From Roseimaritima sediminicola (GTDB lineage Bacteria > Planctomycetota > Planctomycetia > Pirellulales > Pirellulaceae): a DNA stretch of 64,000 nucleotides. Below are positions 1 through 7,385 of this stretch, piece by piece; position 1 is the first letter of the stretch; each line of letters starts with the position of its first letter. The stretch is from the NCBI RefSeq assembly GCF_009618275.1, contig NZ_WIAD01000012.1, positions 1 through 64,000 on the forward strand, in the 5' to 3' direction. A program made the translations under genes and the position numbers. The notes below the pieces were generated by a model that saw only the letters and a program-made list of their open reading frames with translations, was not told the origin of the DNA and searched no databases.

Positions 1-387
1 CCCGGGGTTGCGCGGTCGGATGCCAAGTGTCGTGATAGTTGCTCGGTCGATCGCCGGAGTCCGTGAGCGCCGAACCGCAGAAAGCCCAGGTCCGTGATGG
101 TTGCGCAGTCGATTGCCAGGCTTCCTAGCGGTTGTCGGAATGCCCGTCAGTCCTTAGCTCTGCCGTTGGGCGAGAACTGGGCGCAGATGTCGACCTCCAC
201 ATATCTTCCTACCTCCATGTTCCTACCTGTCCCTGGTTAGCAGATGGTAGGAAAATGGAGGTAGGAAAATGCACTCAGTGATTTGCTGGTGACGCGGCAA
301 ATTGTTGCTTGACTCCGTTCCGGTCGGTATTCTGAGGTCGAGTCCGATCGGCGGGGTTGGTAAACCGTCCGTGAATCCGATCGCCTC
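1..387 (+). repeat. Non-coding repeat unit, copy 1
   Basis: First of four related non-coding units. It holds repeated variants of 'TTGCGCGGTCGATTGCCAGG' (near 10, 36 and 105) and a long hairpin: arms 206-227 and 246-267 pair at 21 of 22 positions around an 18-nt loop. The unit ends at an attC-like palindrome (388-477). No convincing reading frame is present. The same order of motifs recurs at 1476-1849, 2420-2744 and 2837-3000. Confidence 0.7.
206..267. other. Long hairpin inside repeat unit copy 1
   Basis: The arm TTCCTACCTCCATGTTCCTA.. (206-227) is matched by its reverse complement at 246-267 with a single mismatch. The unit is repeated with an intact second arm at 2563-2624 and with a decayed second arm at 1682-1743. 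There is no T-tract, so it does not look like an ordinary intrinsic terminator. Function unknown. Confidence 0.8.
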
Positions 388-477
388 GCAAGAACCATGT
401 GGTGCACCCGAGCGGCGGCAACGTCGTGTCGTGTTCACCGAATCCTGGGTCGCCGCCGGGTGACCACCCACGTTCGT
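388..477 (+). repeat. attC-like imperfect palindrome X1
   Basis: Starts GCAAGAACCATGTGGTGCAC and ends GGGTGACCACCCACGTTCG. The two ends fold together through GTGGT-CACCCG-GCGGC, with extra unpaired G and A bases only in the 5' arm. That one-sided bulge architecture is typical of integron attC sites. The outer boxes are AAC/GTTC, not the canonical RYYYAAC/GTTRRRY. A cassette gene starts 18 nt downstream. Confidence 0.6.
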
Positions 478-494
478 CGACAAGGAGCAGTTGA

Positions 495-947
495 TTGTCG
501 CGACCGAAGACAATCGTTTTTACTCGAGCACGCTGGGACCGCATCTTCGCGACGGCAACTATGGTTGCGTCCGGCGTTGCGGCTTTCTGTGTGCACCTAA
601 CTGGTGGATTGCGCTTTCTCGTCGTGCCTGTCGTTTTCGTTGGAACGTGGCTCTATTTCCGACGATCAACACCGAAATCTGGTAAGCGTGTGGAGACGAT
701 TGAAGGAAACCCCACGACGATTCGTTTATTGGGTTGGTTGGGACTGATTTTGCTGTGGACCGCTTGTTTCTTCGTGTTCGACACTTTCGTCCTGGGTAAT
801 TCGTTTCATGGACCACTGGTTTGGTATCATTGGATATTCCTAGTGGCAACCGTAGCGGCCATGACCATCGGCTGCGGGCTGATCGGTCCCATCTCCGCAC
901 ATCAGGAACCCGCTGCAGACAACGACGAACCATCGGATGCACGCTAG
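495..947 (+). CDS. Small membrane protein, cassette-like gene 1
   Basis: Encodes about 150 residues with hydrophobic stretches near residues 23-53, 79-100 and 113-135, so it is probably an inner-membrane protein with three or four spans. No family was recognised. The start is TTG at 495, chosen because AAGGAG lies at 482-487 with 7-nt spacing. The gene begins 18 nt after palindrome X1 and its TAG stop (945-947) lies inside the next palindrome (926-1011). Tight packing between two recombination-site-like elements is how integron gene cassettes look. Function unknown. Confidence rests on the ribosome site, membrane pattern and position, not on homology. Confidence 0.6.
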   Translation: MSRPKTIVFTRARWDRIFATATMVASGVAAFCVHLTGGLRFLVVPVVFVGTWLYFRRSTPKSGKRVETIEGNPTTIRLLGWLGLILLWTACFFVFDTFVLGNSFHGPLVWYHWIFLVATVAAMTIGCGLIGPISAHQEPAADNDEPSDAR

Positions 948-1011
948 TCGCCGAGTTGACTTTATTGGAGTGGTTAGTCGATCGCGGCGACCGCGTGATC
1001 CGTACCGTTCG
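926..1011 (+). repeat. attC-like imperfect palindrome P2
   Basis: Left arm CGAACCATCGGATGCACGC and right arm GCGTGATCCGTACCGTTCG pair as CGAAC/GTTCG, then an unpaired spacer, then CGGAT(G)CACGC/GCGTGATCCG. A single extrahelical G sits at the same place as in the other sites. It overlaps the stop of cassette-like gene 1 and lies 13 nt before the start of gene 2. Confidence 0.6.
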
Positions 1012-1024
1012 CCGACGGAATCAC

Positions 1025-1372
1025 ATGATGCGACTCGCCCTGACAAACGTGCTGATTGTCGCCGTCGCCGGATGTACCGGAACGCAATCAGTCACCCTCG
1101 GAATCGAGAAACCGCCTGGAATGGCCGAGGCAGTTCTCAGCGAGATCCCGGTCGGCACGCCCGTCGAGGACGCTGAGCGTTTCATGGTACGGGAGGGATT
1201 CGCCTGCATTCGCGCAACAGACGCCGAGTTCCTCGACCGCAAAGGCCTAGACTACATTTACTGTGACCGCACAGAGGGCGAGACCGTCCAGCGGCGATGG
1301 CAGATTGCGGTCGTTCACAACAACGGCGAGGTTGCCGAGATCATCGCTAGCACCGGTCTTGTCGCGCCATAG
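1025..1372 (+). CDS. Putative lipoprotein, cassette-like gene 2
   Basis: Encodes about 115 residues. The N-terminus MMRLALTNVLIVAVAGC is a lipoprotein signal peptide with a VAGC lipobox, so the mature protein should be lipid-anchored at Cys17. The remaining ~98 residues have no recognised domain. Two adjacent ATGs (1025, 1028) are possible starts. The gene begins 13 nt after palindrome P2 and stops 16 nt before palindrome P3 (1389-1475), the spacing expected of a gene cassette. Function unknown; the envelope location is inferred from the lipobox. Confidence 0.65.
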   Translation: MMRLALTNVLIVAVAGCTGTQSVTLGIEKPPGMAEAVLSEIPVGTPVEDAERFMVREGFACIRATDAEFLDRKGLDYIYCDRTEGETVQRRWQIAVVHNNGEVAEIIASTGLVAP

Positions 1373-1388
1373 GGTCACACCGAGACGG

Positions 1389-1475
1389 CGAACCATCGGA
1401 TGCAAACGAGCGGCGGTGGTCCGGTGGTTCGCAGTAGAACGCGTACTTCCGCCGCCGTCTGATCCGTAACGTTCT
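1389..1475 (+). repeat. attC-like imperfect palindrome P3
   Basis: CGAACCATCGGATGCAAACG pairs with CGTCTGATCCGTAACGTTC. The bulged G after CGGAT and the bulged A before GCGGCGG match the other sites. It follows cassette-like gene 2 directly and is followed by non-coding repeat unit copy 2. Confidence 0.6.
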
Positions 1476-1849
1476 TGCTGTCCGTCGTTGCGCGGTCGAA
1501 CGCCAAGCTTCGTGGTTGCGCGGTCGATCGGCCAGGTCCGTGAGCGCCAAACCTCGGAAGGCCCAGGGCCGTATGGATGCATCGTCGATTGCCAGGCTTC
1601 CTGGTGGTTGCTGGCATCCCCGTCAATCCTTGTCCCTGCCGTTGGGCGAGCACTGTTCACAAATGTCGCCCTCTGCTTATATTCCTACCTCCATGTTCCT
1701 ACCTGTCCCTGGCGAGCAGATGGTAGGGAAATTGACGTAGTAGTTCGCAGGTTGCGCGGTCAATTGTTGCTCGGCCCCGTTCCCGACGGTATCTTGGGGG
1801 CTTGCCGAGTCGCTCGGATTGGCCAATGCACAGCCGGCTCCATCGCGTC
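1476..1849 (+). repeat. Non-coding repeat unit, copy 2
   Basis: Same motif order as copies 1, 3 and 4: variants of 'TTGCGCGGTCGATTGCCAGG', then the first hairpin arm at 1682-1703. Here the second arm (from 1722) has decayed and no longer pairs well. No supported gene. Confidence 0.65.
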
Positions 1850-1941
1850 GCAAGAACCAAGTGGTGCACCCGAGCGGCGGCAACGTCGTTTCGTGTTCAC
1901 CAGATCCAGGGTCGCCGCCGGGTGACCACTGACGTTCTTGC
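1850..1941 (+). repeat. attC-like imperfect palindrome X2
   Basis: Outer ends GCAAGAAC and GTTCTTGC are perfect complements. Inner arms GTGGT(G)CACCCG(A)GCGGC and GCCGCCGGGTGACCAC pair with the extra G and A only on the 5' side. It is almost identical to X3 (2328-2419). Confidence 0.65.
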
Positions 1942-2327
1942 GGTCACCTTCGTGCTCGTGCTTAGTCGCTTGCGACGGTGCTCGTGCTCGTAATCGAAAT
2001 CGCCGCTGACGAACCGGTATGGCCGTGACGGTTGCAGACGATGCGGCGGGGCAGACTGGGCGATACGAGATCTTGGTGATGCTGTCCCTGCTGCCGCTTC
2101 ATCTTGATGAGCACGCGAATCCCGGCGCGGTGGCCCCAACTGCACTCGATTACGATTGCGAGCACCGCTTCGCTGAGCACGAGCACGGTGTCCGATCGCC
2201 GTGCCCTTTGATCTTCACCGAGTTGCTGGTTCACATTTTCGCTTGTTGCTCGGCCTCCCCGGGAACAGTATCTTGAGGTTTGCGGCTGCCGTGCTGATGG
2301 CGAATCGTCCGCCCCGCGGCATCGAGC
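1942..2327. other. Spacer between palindromes X2 and X3, no supported gene
   Basis: Contains repetitive text such as GTGCTCGTGCTCGTAATCG and GAGCACCGCTTCGCTGAGCA, which reads like decayed planctomycete intergenic repeats. The last ~100 nt resemble the end of the non-coding repeat unit. Short frames exist on both strands, but none has a ribosome site or a recognisable product. Confidence 0.4.
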
Positions 2328-2419
2328 GCAAGAACCAAGTGGTGCACCCGAGCGGCGGCAACGTCGTTTCGTGTTCACCAGATCCAGGGTCGCCGCCGGG
2401 TGACCACTGACGTTCTTGC
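2328..2419 (+). repeat. attC-like imperfect palindrome X3
   Basis: Near-identical to X2. GCAAGAAC and GTTCTTGC ends flank the bulged inner stem, with loop side GTGTTCACCAGATCC. The following text CTGTCCGTGGTTGCTCGGTC begins repeat unit copy 3. Confidence 0.65.
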
Positions 2420-2744
2420 TGTCCGTGGTTGCTCGGTCGATGGCTCAGGTCCGTGATGGATGCGCGGTCGATTGCCAGACTTCCTGATGGTTGCTGGAAT
2501 CTCCGTCTGACCCTGTTCCTGCCGTCGCGAGAACCGGTCACGAATGTCGACCTCCACCTATCTTCCTACCTCCATGTTCCTACCTGTCCCTCGCGAGCAG
2601 ATGGTAGGAAAATGGAGGTAGGAAAATGCACTCAGTGATTTGCAGGTGACGCGGTCAATTGTTGCTAGGTTCCGATCCGGCCGGTATCTTGAAGTTGAGC
2701 TAGATCGGCAGCCTTAGCGAACCGTCCGCCGATGCAATCGCCGC
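2420..2744 (+). repeat. Non-coding repeat unit, copy 3
   Basis: Carries the 'GCGCGGTCGATTGCCAG' motif and an intact long hairpin (arms 2563-2584 and 2603-2624). The text after the hairpin matches copy 1 nearly base for base (ATGCACTCAGTGATTTGC in both). No supported gene. Confidence 0.7.
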
Positions 2745-2836
2745 GCAAGAACCATGTGGTGCACTCCAGCGGCGGCAGCATCTTTTCGTGATCACCGAAT
2801 CCTGGGTCGCCGCCGGGTGACCACCGACGTTCTTGC
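2745..2836 (+). repeat. attC-like imperfect palindrome X4
   Basis: Begins GCAAGAACCATGTGGTGCAC and ends GGGTGACCACCGACGTTCTT, folding like X1-X3 with one-sided bulges. Slightly more diverged in the loop. Confidence 0.6.
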
Positions 2837-3000
2837 TGTCCGTGCTTGCGAGGTCGACTGCTAGGCCTTGTGGTTGCTCGGTCGATGACCCAGACGCGTG
2901 ATGGATGCGCGGTCGATTGCCAGGCTTCCTGATGATTGCTGGAATCTCCCTCAGCCCCTGTCCCTGCCGTCGCGAGAACTGGTCACAAATGTCGACCCCC
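2837..3000 (+). repeat. Non-coding repeat unit, copy 4, truncated
   Basis: Repeats the start of the unit (GCGCGGTCGATTGCCAGGCT near 2908). It breaks off at ATGTCGACCC, where copies 1 and 3 continue into the hairpin, and so marks the end of the array. Confidence 0.6.
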
Positions 3001-3688
3001 AACTATCTGGTCCATCCGGGATTTTCGTGGGTTTAGCCAGAGTGCGGGGTTTTGTTAGGCACCCGCGGTGGTGTCCGAAGGGTGCGGTCTAACGGATCAA
3101 AAATGCTGGCGGCAGGCAATGCTTGCCGCCAGCCAGAGACACCACTGAGCAGACCCCGACCGCGATATCCCTATCAAGCCCGCGTCTCACGCAGAGCTTG
3201 CCTCCGTTTCTCGCAGCGGTTGCAATGAAATGGATGGCGACGCCTCAGGCAAAACATTCGGACACGACCGCGGGTGCCTCCGAAAATCCACCATCCTTGG
3301 CTTTCCCACGACCAACCCGGAGCGACCGAAATTTTCTGGGGTTTCGCTCACTGACGAAGTAAATTGCGTACGCGACCGAGAGGCGGTTTTTCGGAAACCA
3401 TCCGAAAAGCCCTGGATGGGCGACATGAGACCGTGTCAACGTGCGTGGGTGGCTACAGCAGTTCCTGGCGTCCCCTCCGGGACTTGCGCGGTGGCGGGGC
3501 GTCCGATCCCTGGGGCCCGCACCCAGGGCTACCACATGTCGCCACTGCTGTGGCTGCCACGCCGCAATTGCATTGGCCCTACAATGCTCCAGCAACCGTT
3601 GGAAAATGCCGGAGTTGTTTCCAAACAGTTCCTGTTAGCGTTTATCCCAGCTGCACCACAGCTGGATAGTTCGCCGGAAGGTTCCGAC
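3001..3688. other. Intergenic stretch without a supported gene
   Basis: Contains a strong stem-loop at 3105-3135 (see separate entry). The rest has no frame with a ribosome site or recognisable product. Long open frames on the plus strand here continue antisense through the DUF1552 gene and are shadows of it. Confidence 0.4.
3105..3135. terminator. Stem-loop, possible terminator
   Basis: GCTGGCGGCAGGCA is followed by its near-perfect complement ending TTGCCGCCAGC. There is no long T-tract on either side, so termination is only a guess. Confidence 0.35.
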
Positions 3689-5101
3689 TCAGGCCGTGGT
3701 GCTGAGGTCGGCCAGCTCTGCGGTGCTGTCGCCAAAGGATTCCAGCTCGATCCCGTTGCGGCGCAGCATCGCCAGGTACAGGTTGCACAGCGGCACCTGG
3801 CCTTCGGCCGCCAGGTGTCGCCCCGGGGTCAGCGTCCCGCCGCCGCGACCGGCCAACAGAATTGGGAGGTTGTCGGGGTCGTGGCGGTTGCCGTCGGAGA
3901 AGCTGGATCCGAACATCAACATGCTGTTGTCCAGCAGCGTGCCGTCGCCTTCGGGAATCGACTGCATCTTGTGCAGCATCCGCGCGAACTGTTCGACGTG
4001 CCAGTGAACGATGCGTTGGTACTGCGCGATCTTGTGCTCGTTGTTCTCGTGGTGAGACAGTTCGTGGTGACCGCCCTTGACGCCGTCGAGGAACGAAAAG
4101 TTGCGGCCCGAGACGTCGTTGGCGAACATGAACGAGGCGACGCGGGTAGCGTCGCTCTGGAACGCCAGGATCATCAGATCCAGCATCACGTCGATGTGCT
4201 CGCGAAAGGTTTCCGGTTCCTCGGGCCGCCGGGCGTCCAGCTGGTCCGAGCCGACGCGCGGCTGCCAGTCCTGGTTGCGGCTGGCGAACTCCAGCCGCTT
4301 CTCGACCGCTCGTACCGCATCGAGGTACTCGTCCATCTTGAATTGATCGTCGCGGCCGAGCCGGCGGCGGACGCTGCGGGCGTCCTCCAGGACGTAATCC
4401 AGCAGATGCTGGTCGGATTCGAGCTGGCCGGCCGCGTGCGGCTGGGTTAATCCGTACAGCCGCTGGTACACGACGCGCGGATCGATTTCTTTGGCCACGG
4501 GCCGCGTCGGGGTTTGCCAGGAGATGTGCGAACCGTACAGCCGCGTGTACCCCACGTTGCTGTCGACGCCGCTGATCACCGGCTCGGTGCCCAGCTCCAG
4601 CGACGGCAGCGGGGTTTGATGGCCGACGTGCTGGGCGATCAACTGGTCGACCGAAATCCCACCGCTGCTGATGTCCTTGCCCGTGGTCTTGGCCACCGGC
4701 ATGCCGGTCAGGAAGTTAGCCGTTTTGGCGTAGTGCCCATCGCCGCCGTGACTGTGTTTCTTGTCCAGGCCGGACAGGACCAGCACCGAATCGCGGACCG
4801 CTTGGAGCGGCTGCAGGCTGGGCGGCAGGTCGAAGGCGGCGCCCGTCTTTTCGGGCACCCAAGCTTTCTCCCACATCCCGTTGGGGAAGTAAAGGAACGC
4901 GGTCCGCAGCGGCGGTTTGACCGGAGCCGGTTTTCCCGCGGCCCAGGCCAGCGACGGCAACCACGGCAGGCTCAGCAGGACGCTGCTGCCACGCAACAGC
5001 TGGCGCCGCGAAAGGCCGCCCGCTTGCCCGGTTCGTGCACCGGTTTGGCGAGATCGCGATCGACGACTTCCGGCGGAACGACGCAGAGAAAACGGTTTCA
5101 T
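3689..5101 (-). CDS. DUF1552 family exported protein
   Basis: A 470-residue protein of the DUF1552 family, which is common in planctomycetes and normally encoded beside DUF1592/1588-type cytochrome-like proteins. The biochemical role of the family is not established. The N-terminus has a Tat signal: GLSRRQLLRG at about residues 29-38, then a hydrophobic run ending LAWA. The body carries family-typical segments such as FPNGMW near the N-terminus. The start is ATG at 5101: it overlaps the TGA stop of the upstream gene in an ATGA, so the two are translationally coupled. A 39-codon upstream extension is possible but would be antisense-like, basic sequence without a signal. Likely periplasmic or surface partner of the upstream gene. 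Confidence 0.88.
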   Translation of the reverse strand: MKPFSLRRSAGSRRSRSRQTGARTGQAGGLSRRQLLRGSSVLLSLPWLPSLAWAAGKPAPVKPPLRTAFLYFPNGMWEKAWVPEKTGAAFDLPPSLQPLQAVRDSVLVLSGLDKKHSHGGDGHYAKTANFLTGMPVAKTTGKDISSGGISVDQLIAQHVGHQTPLPSLELGTEPVISGVDSNVGYTRLYGSHISWQTPTRPVAKEIDPRVVYQRLYGLTQPHAAGQLESDQHLLDYVLEDARSVRRRLGRDDQFKMDEYLDAVRAVEKRLEFASRNQDWQPRVGSDQLDARRPEEPETFREHIDVMLDLMILAFQSDATRVASFMFANDVSGRNFSFLDGVKGGHHELSHHENNEHKIAQYQRIVHWHVEQFARMLHKMQSIPEGDGTLLDNSMLMFGSSFSDGNRHDPDNLPILLAGRGGGTLTPGRHLAAEGQVPLCNLYLAMLRRNGIELESFGDSTAELADLSTTA

Positions 5102-7089
5102 TTCGCAGCCTTGAAGTAACGGTGTTGAAACGGGTAACTGGTCACGATCGTTTCGATGATGGCGGTGGCGTTCTGGTCGCGGGCGTCGAGCGCCTCGAGG
5201 CAATCCTCGACCACGCAATCGTCAAAGCGGTTTAGTTTGCGTCCCAGGGCAAAGCCCAGCATCTTTCGCGACACATGTTTCTTGAACTCGCCGGCGCGCT
5301 TGCGCAGGGTCTGCTTTAATTCCTCGGGACCTCGAAACGTGTCTCCGTTTGGCAATTTGCCAGAGGCATCGATGGGGTGCCCGGCATCGGTTTCGCGCCA
5401 GCGTCCCAGGCCATCGAAGTTTTCCAGACCAAAGCCCAAGGGGTCCATGCGATTGTGGCAGCTGGAACACGCCGGATCGCGACGATGTTGCTCGAGGCGT
5501 TCGCGCTGCGACAGACTGGATGCGGCCGCCGTTTCTTCCAGCGCCGGCACGCCCGGCGGCGGCGGCGGGACGCGGCTGCCCAGCACCTGTTCCAGGATCC
5601 AATGCCCCCGCAACACCGGACTGGTCCGCCGCGGATAGGAAGACGCCATCAGGACCGCGCCCAGCGTCATCACGCCGCCGCGCCGGCGATCCTCGAGCGA
5701 GACGCGTTGCCATGGCGCGTCGGGCGACAGGGATAGTTCGTAGTGCTGGGCCAGGCGGCCATTGGCGAACACCCAGTCCGCGTCGATCAGATCCATGACC
5801 GATCGGTTCTCGGTAAACACGGCCGCCACGGTCCGGATCGCTTCCTCATACAGGTCTTCGGAGAGCGCCGTGTTGTATTCCGGATAGACTTCGGCATCCG
5901 GCCGAGTGCTGGAGCGGAAGTGGGTCAGGCCCAGCCACTGCATGCCAAAATTTTCGCCCAGGGCGCGGGCCTTGGGATCGGCCAACATCCGCCGCGTCTG
6001 TGCCAGAACTTGTTGGTCGGTTTCCAGCTGGCCAGCATCGGCCGCAGCCAGCAGGGCTTCGTCCGGTACCGACGACCACAGGAACAGCGCCAGCCGCGTC
6101 GCCAGTTGATGGGAGGTAAGTTTCTGGACACCGCCTTCGGCGGATTCGGTTTCGACGACGAACAAAAAATGCGGTGAGACCAACGCGGCTTTCAGCGGCC
6201 CGCGGAGCGCGGTTTCGACATCCACCGCGGCATCGTGACGGGGCTCTGCATCGCGGCGGGCATCGTACAGGTGCATTAACCGCTGAACTTCGTCGTCGCT
6301 GACCGGCCGTCGCCAGGCTCGCCGAGCAAAACGCCGCACCACGTCGCTGACGTCCGCTCGCTGCATCGCGGCGGGGTCTTCCACCGGGCCGAAGAGCCGC
6401 TCGCGGGCATCGCGAATCGCCGCGTTGCTGTCTGCATCGGTTCGCGCCGTGCCGCCGACCACGCGATCGATCACGTCGCTGGCCGCGGCCAGGTAGCGTT
6501 CGATGTGGATGGCCGAGGTGAACAGCGAATCACCGGCCGTATCGAAACCTTCGCCCCCGGCGCCATCGGAGGGCAGTTCGATCGAAGCGTTCAGCGAAAC
6601 GCCGACCACGTCGCGGAGGGCGTTGCGGTACTCGGTCCGCGTCAGCCGGCGGCTCATCACATAGCCGCGATACCAGGCTTGGGTTTCATCGGTGGCCAAA
6701 GCCTGGCAGTCGTCACTGGCCGGGCGGGCATCGAGCCAGCGGTGGAAGATCGCCTTCTGTTGATCGTTCAGACCGGGGCTACCCTCGGGCGGCATTTCGT
6801 TCAAGCGGATACGCTTACCGACTTCCTCCCACACGTCGGCCTGTTCGGTGACCGCCGCGCCGGTCTGAAACTGGGCGATGTCAAAGCCAGCGTCGGCATC
6901 GTCACCCCGATGACATTCAAAGCAGTGGTCGCGGACGATCGGCAGGACCTCCTTTTCAAAGGTTTCCTGCCAGCGGCGAACGTCGGCCGACGGTTCGGCT
7001 CGCAAGTCAGCGGCTAGACAACCCATTACGGCGACCAACACCGTCAGGCTGAGGCCACGGCGATGGCAAAAAGCGATGGTTTGAGGCAC
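5098..7089 (-). CDS. DUF1587/DUF1592/DUF1588/DUF1585 cytochrome-like protein
   Basis: About 663 residues from the GTG at 7089, which begins a plausible signal peptide ending ADLRA near residue 31. The frame is open further upstream, so the start is uncertain. A c-type heme motif CFECH follows at residues 56-60. The rest matches the usual order of planctomycete domains DUF1587, DUF1595, DUF1592, DUF1588 and DUF1585. DUF1588 is recognisable by CSSCHNRMDPLGFGLENFDG, whose CxxCH could bind a second heme. Such proteins are predicted to be periplasmic redox proteins of polysaccharide-degrading planctomycetes, but no reaction is proven. It is coupled to the DUF1552 gene by an ATGA overlap. Confidence 0.88.
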   Translation of the reverse strand: MPQTIAFCHRRGLSLTVLVAVMGCLAADLRAEPSADVRRWQETFEKEVLPIVRDHCFECHRGDDADAGFDIAQFQTGAAVTEQADVWEEVGKRIRLNEMPPEGSPGLNDQQKAIFHRWLDARPASDDCQALATDETQAWYRGYVMSRRLTRTEYRNALRDVVGVSLNASIELPSDGAGGEGFDTAGDSLFTSAIHIERYLAAASDVIDRVVGGTARTDADSNAAIRDARERLFGPVEDPAAMQRADVSDVVRRFARRAWRRPVSDDEVQRLMHLYDARRDAEPRHDAAVDVETALRGPLKAALVSPHFLFVVETESAEGGVQKLTSHQLATRLALFLWSSVPDEALLAAADAGQLETDQQVLAQTRRMLADPKARALGENFGMQWLGLTHFRSSTRPDAEVYPEYNTALSEDLYEEAIRTVAAVFTENRSVMDLIDADWVFANGRLAQHYELSLSPDAPWQRVSLEDRRRGGVMTLGAVLMASSYPRRTSPVLRGHWILEQVLGSRVPPPPPGVPALEETAAASSLSQRERLEQHRRDPACSSCHNRMDPLGFGLENFDGLGRWRETDAGHPIDASGKLPNGDTFRGPEELKQTLRKRAGEFKKHVSRKMLGFALGRKLNRFDDCVVEDCLEALDARDQNATAIIETIVTSYPFQHRYFKAAK

Positions 7090-7385
7090 AGCAAAAACTG
7101 CAGGGGAGAGGTGGGAGGAAGCGTCTGACGCGTTCCGGAGTCGAGGTGGGAATATTGCATGATAAGCGAAGGGCCTCCAAAGGTCCACACAGATCGGTCC
7201 CGGGGTCACGGCGAAAATCTTGCCGAATTCCCTGGGCTTTTCTTCCTCTGGCCGGTACCCGTTGGTTATCCTCAAATCCTAGAGAGCCGGTTGCCGATCC
7301 GCCCGTTCAAGGGGATGGTGGTTCCCAGCGGGCGGAGACGAAATCGAACCGTTCGCTGGGCCGCCCAAGGTGACCCAAGCGTGCC

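Noticed and set aside
1962-2378. Minus-strand frame of ~138 codons and a plus-strand frame (2019-2276) between palindromes X2 and X3
   Set aside because: Both consist largely of repeat text and read through a palindrome; no ribosome site and no recognisable product.
388-2836. Possibility that the palindromes are canonical attC sites
   Set aside because: Outer boxes are AAC/GTTC and not RYYYAAC/GTTRRRY, and the bulged base is G rather than the usual C on this strand; they are therefore reported only as attC-like.
3230-4450. Long plus-strand open frame (about 400 codons) opposite the DUF1552 gene
   Set aside because: It is antisense to a clearly conserved protein, has a Val/Arg-rich composition typical of GC-rich shadow frames, and no ribosome site.
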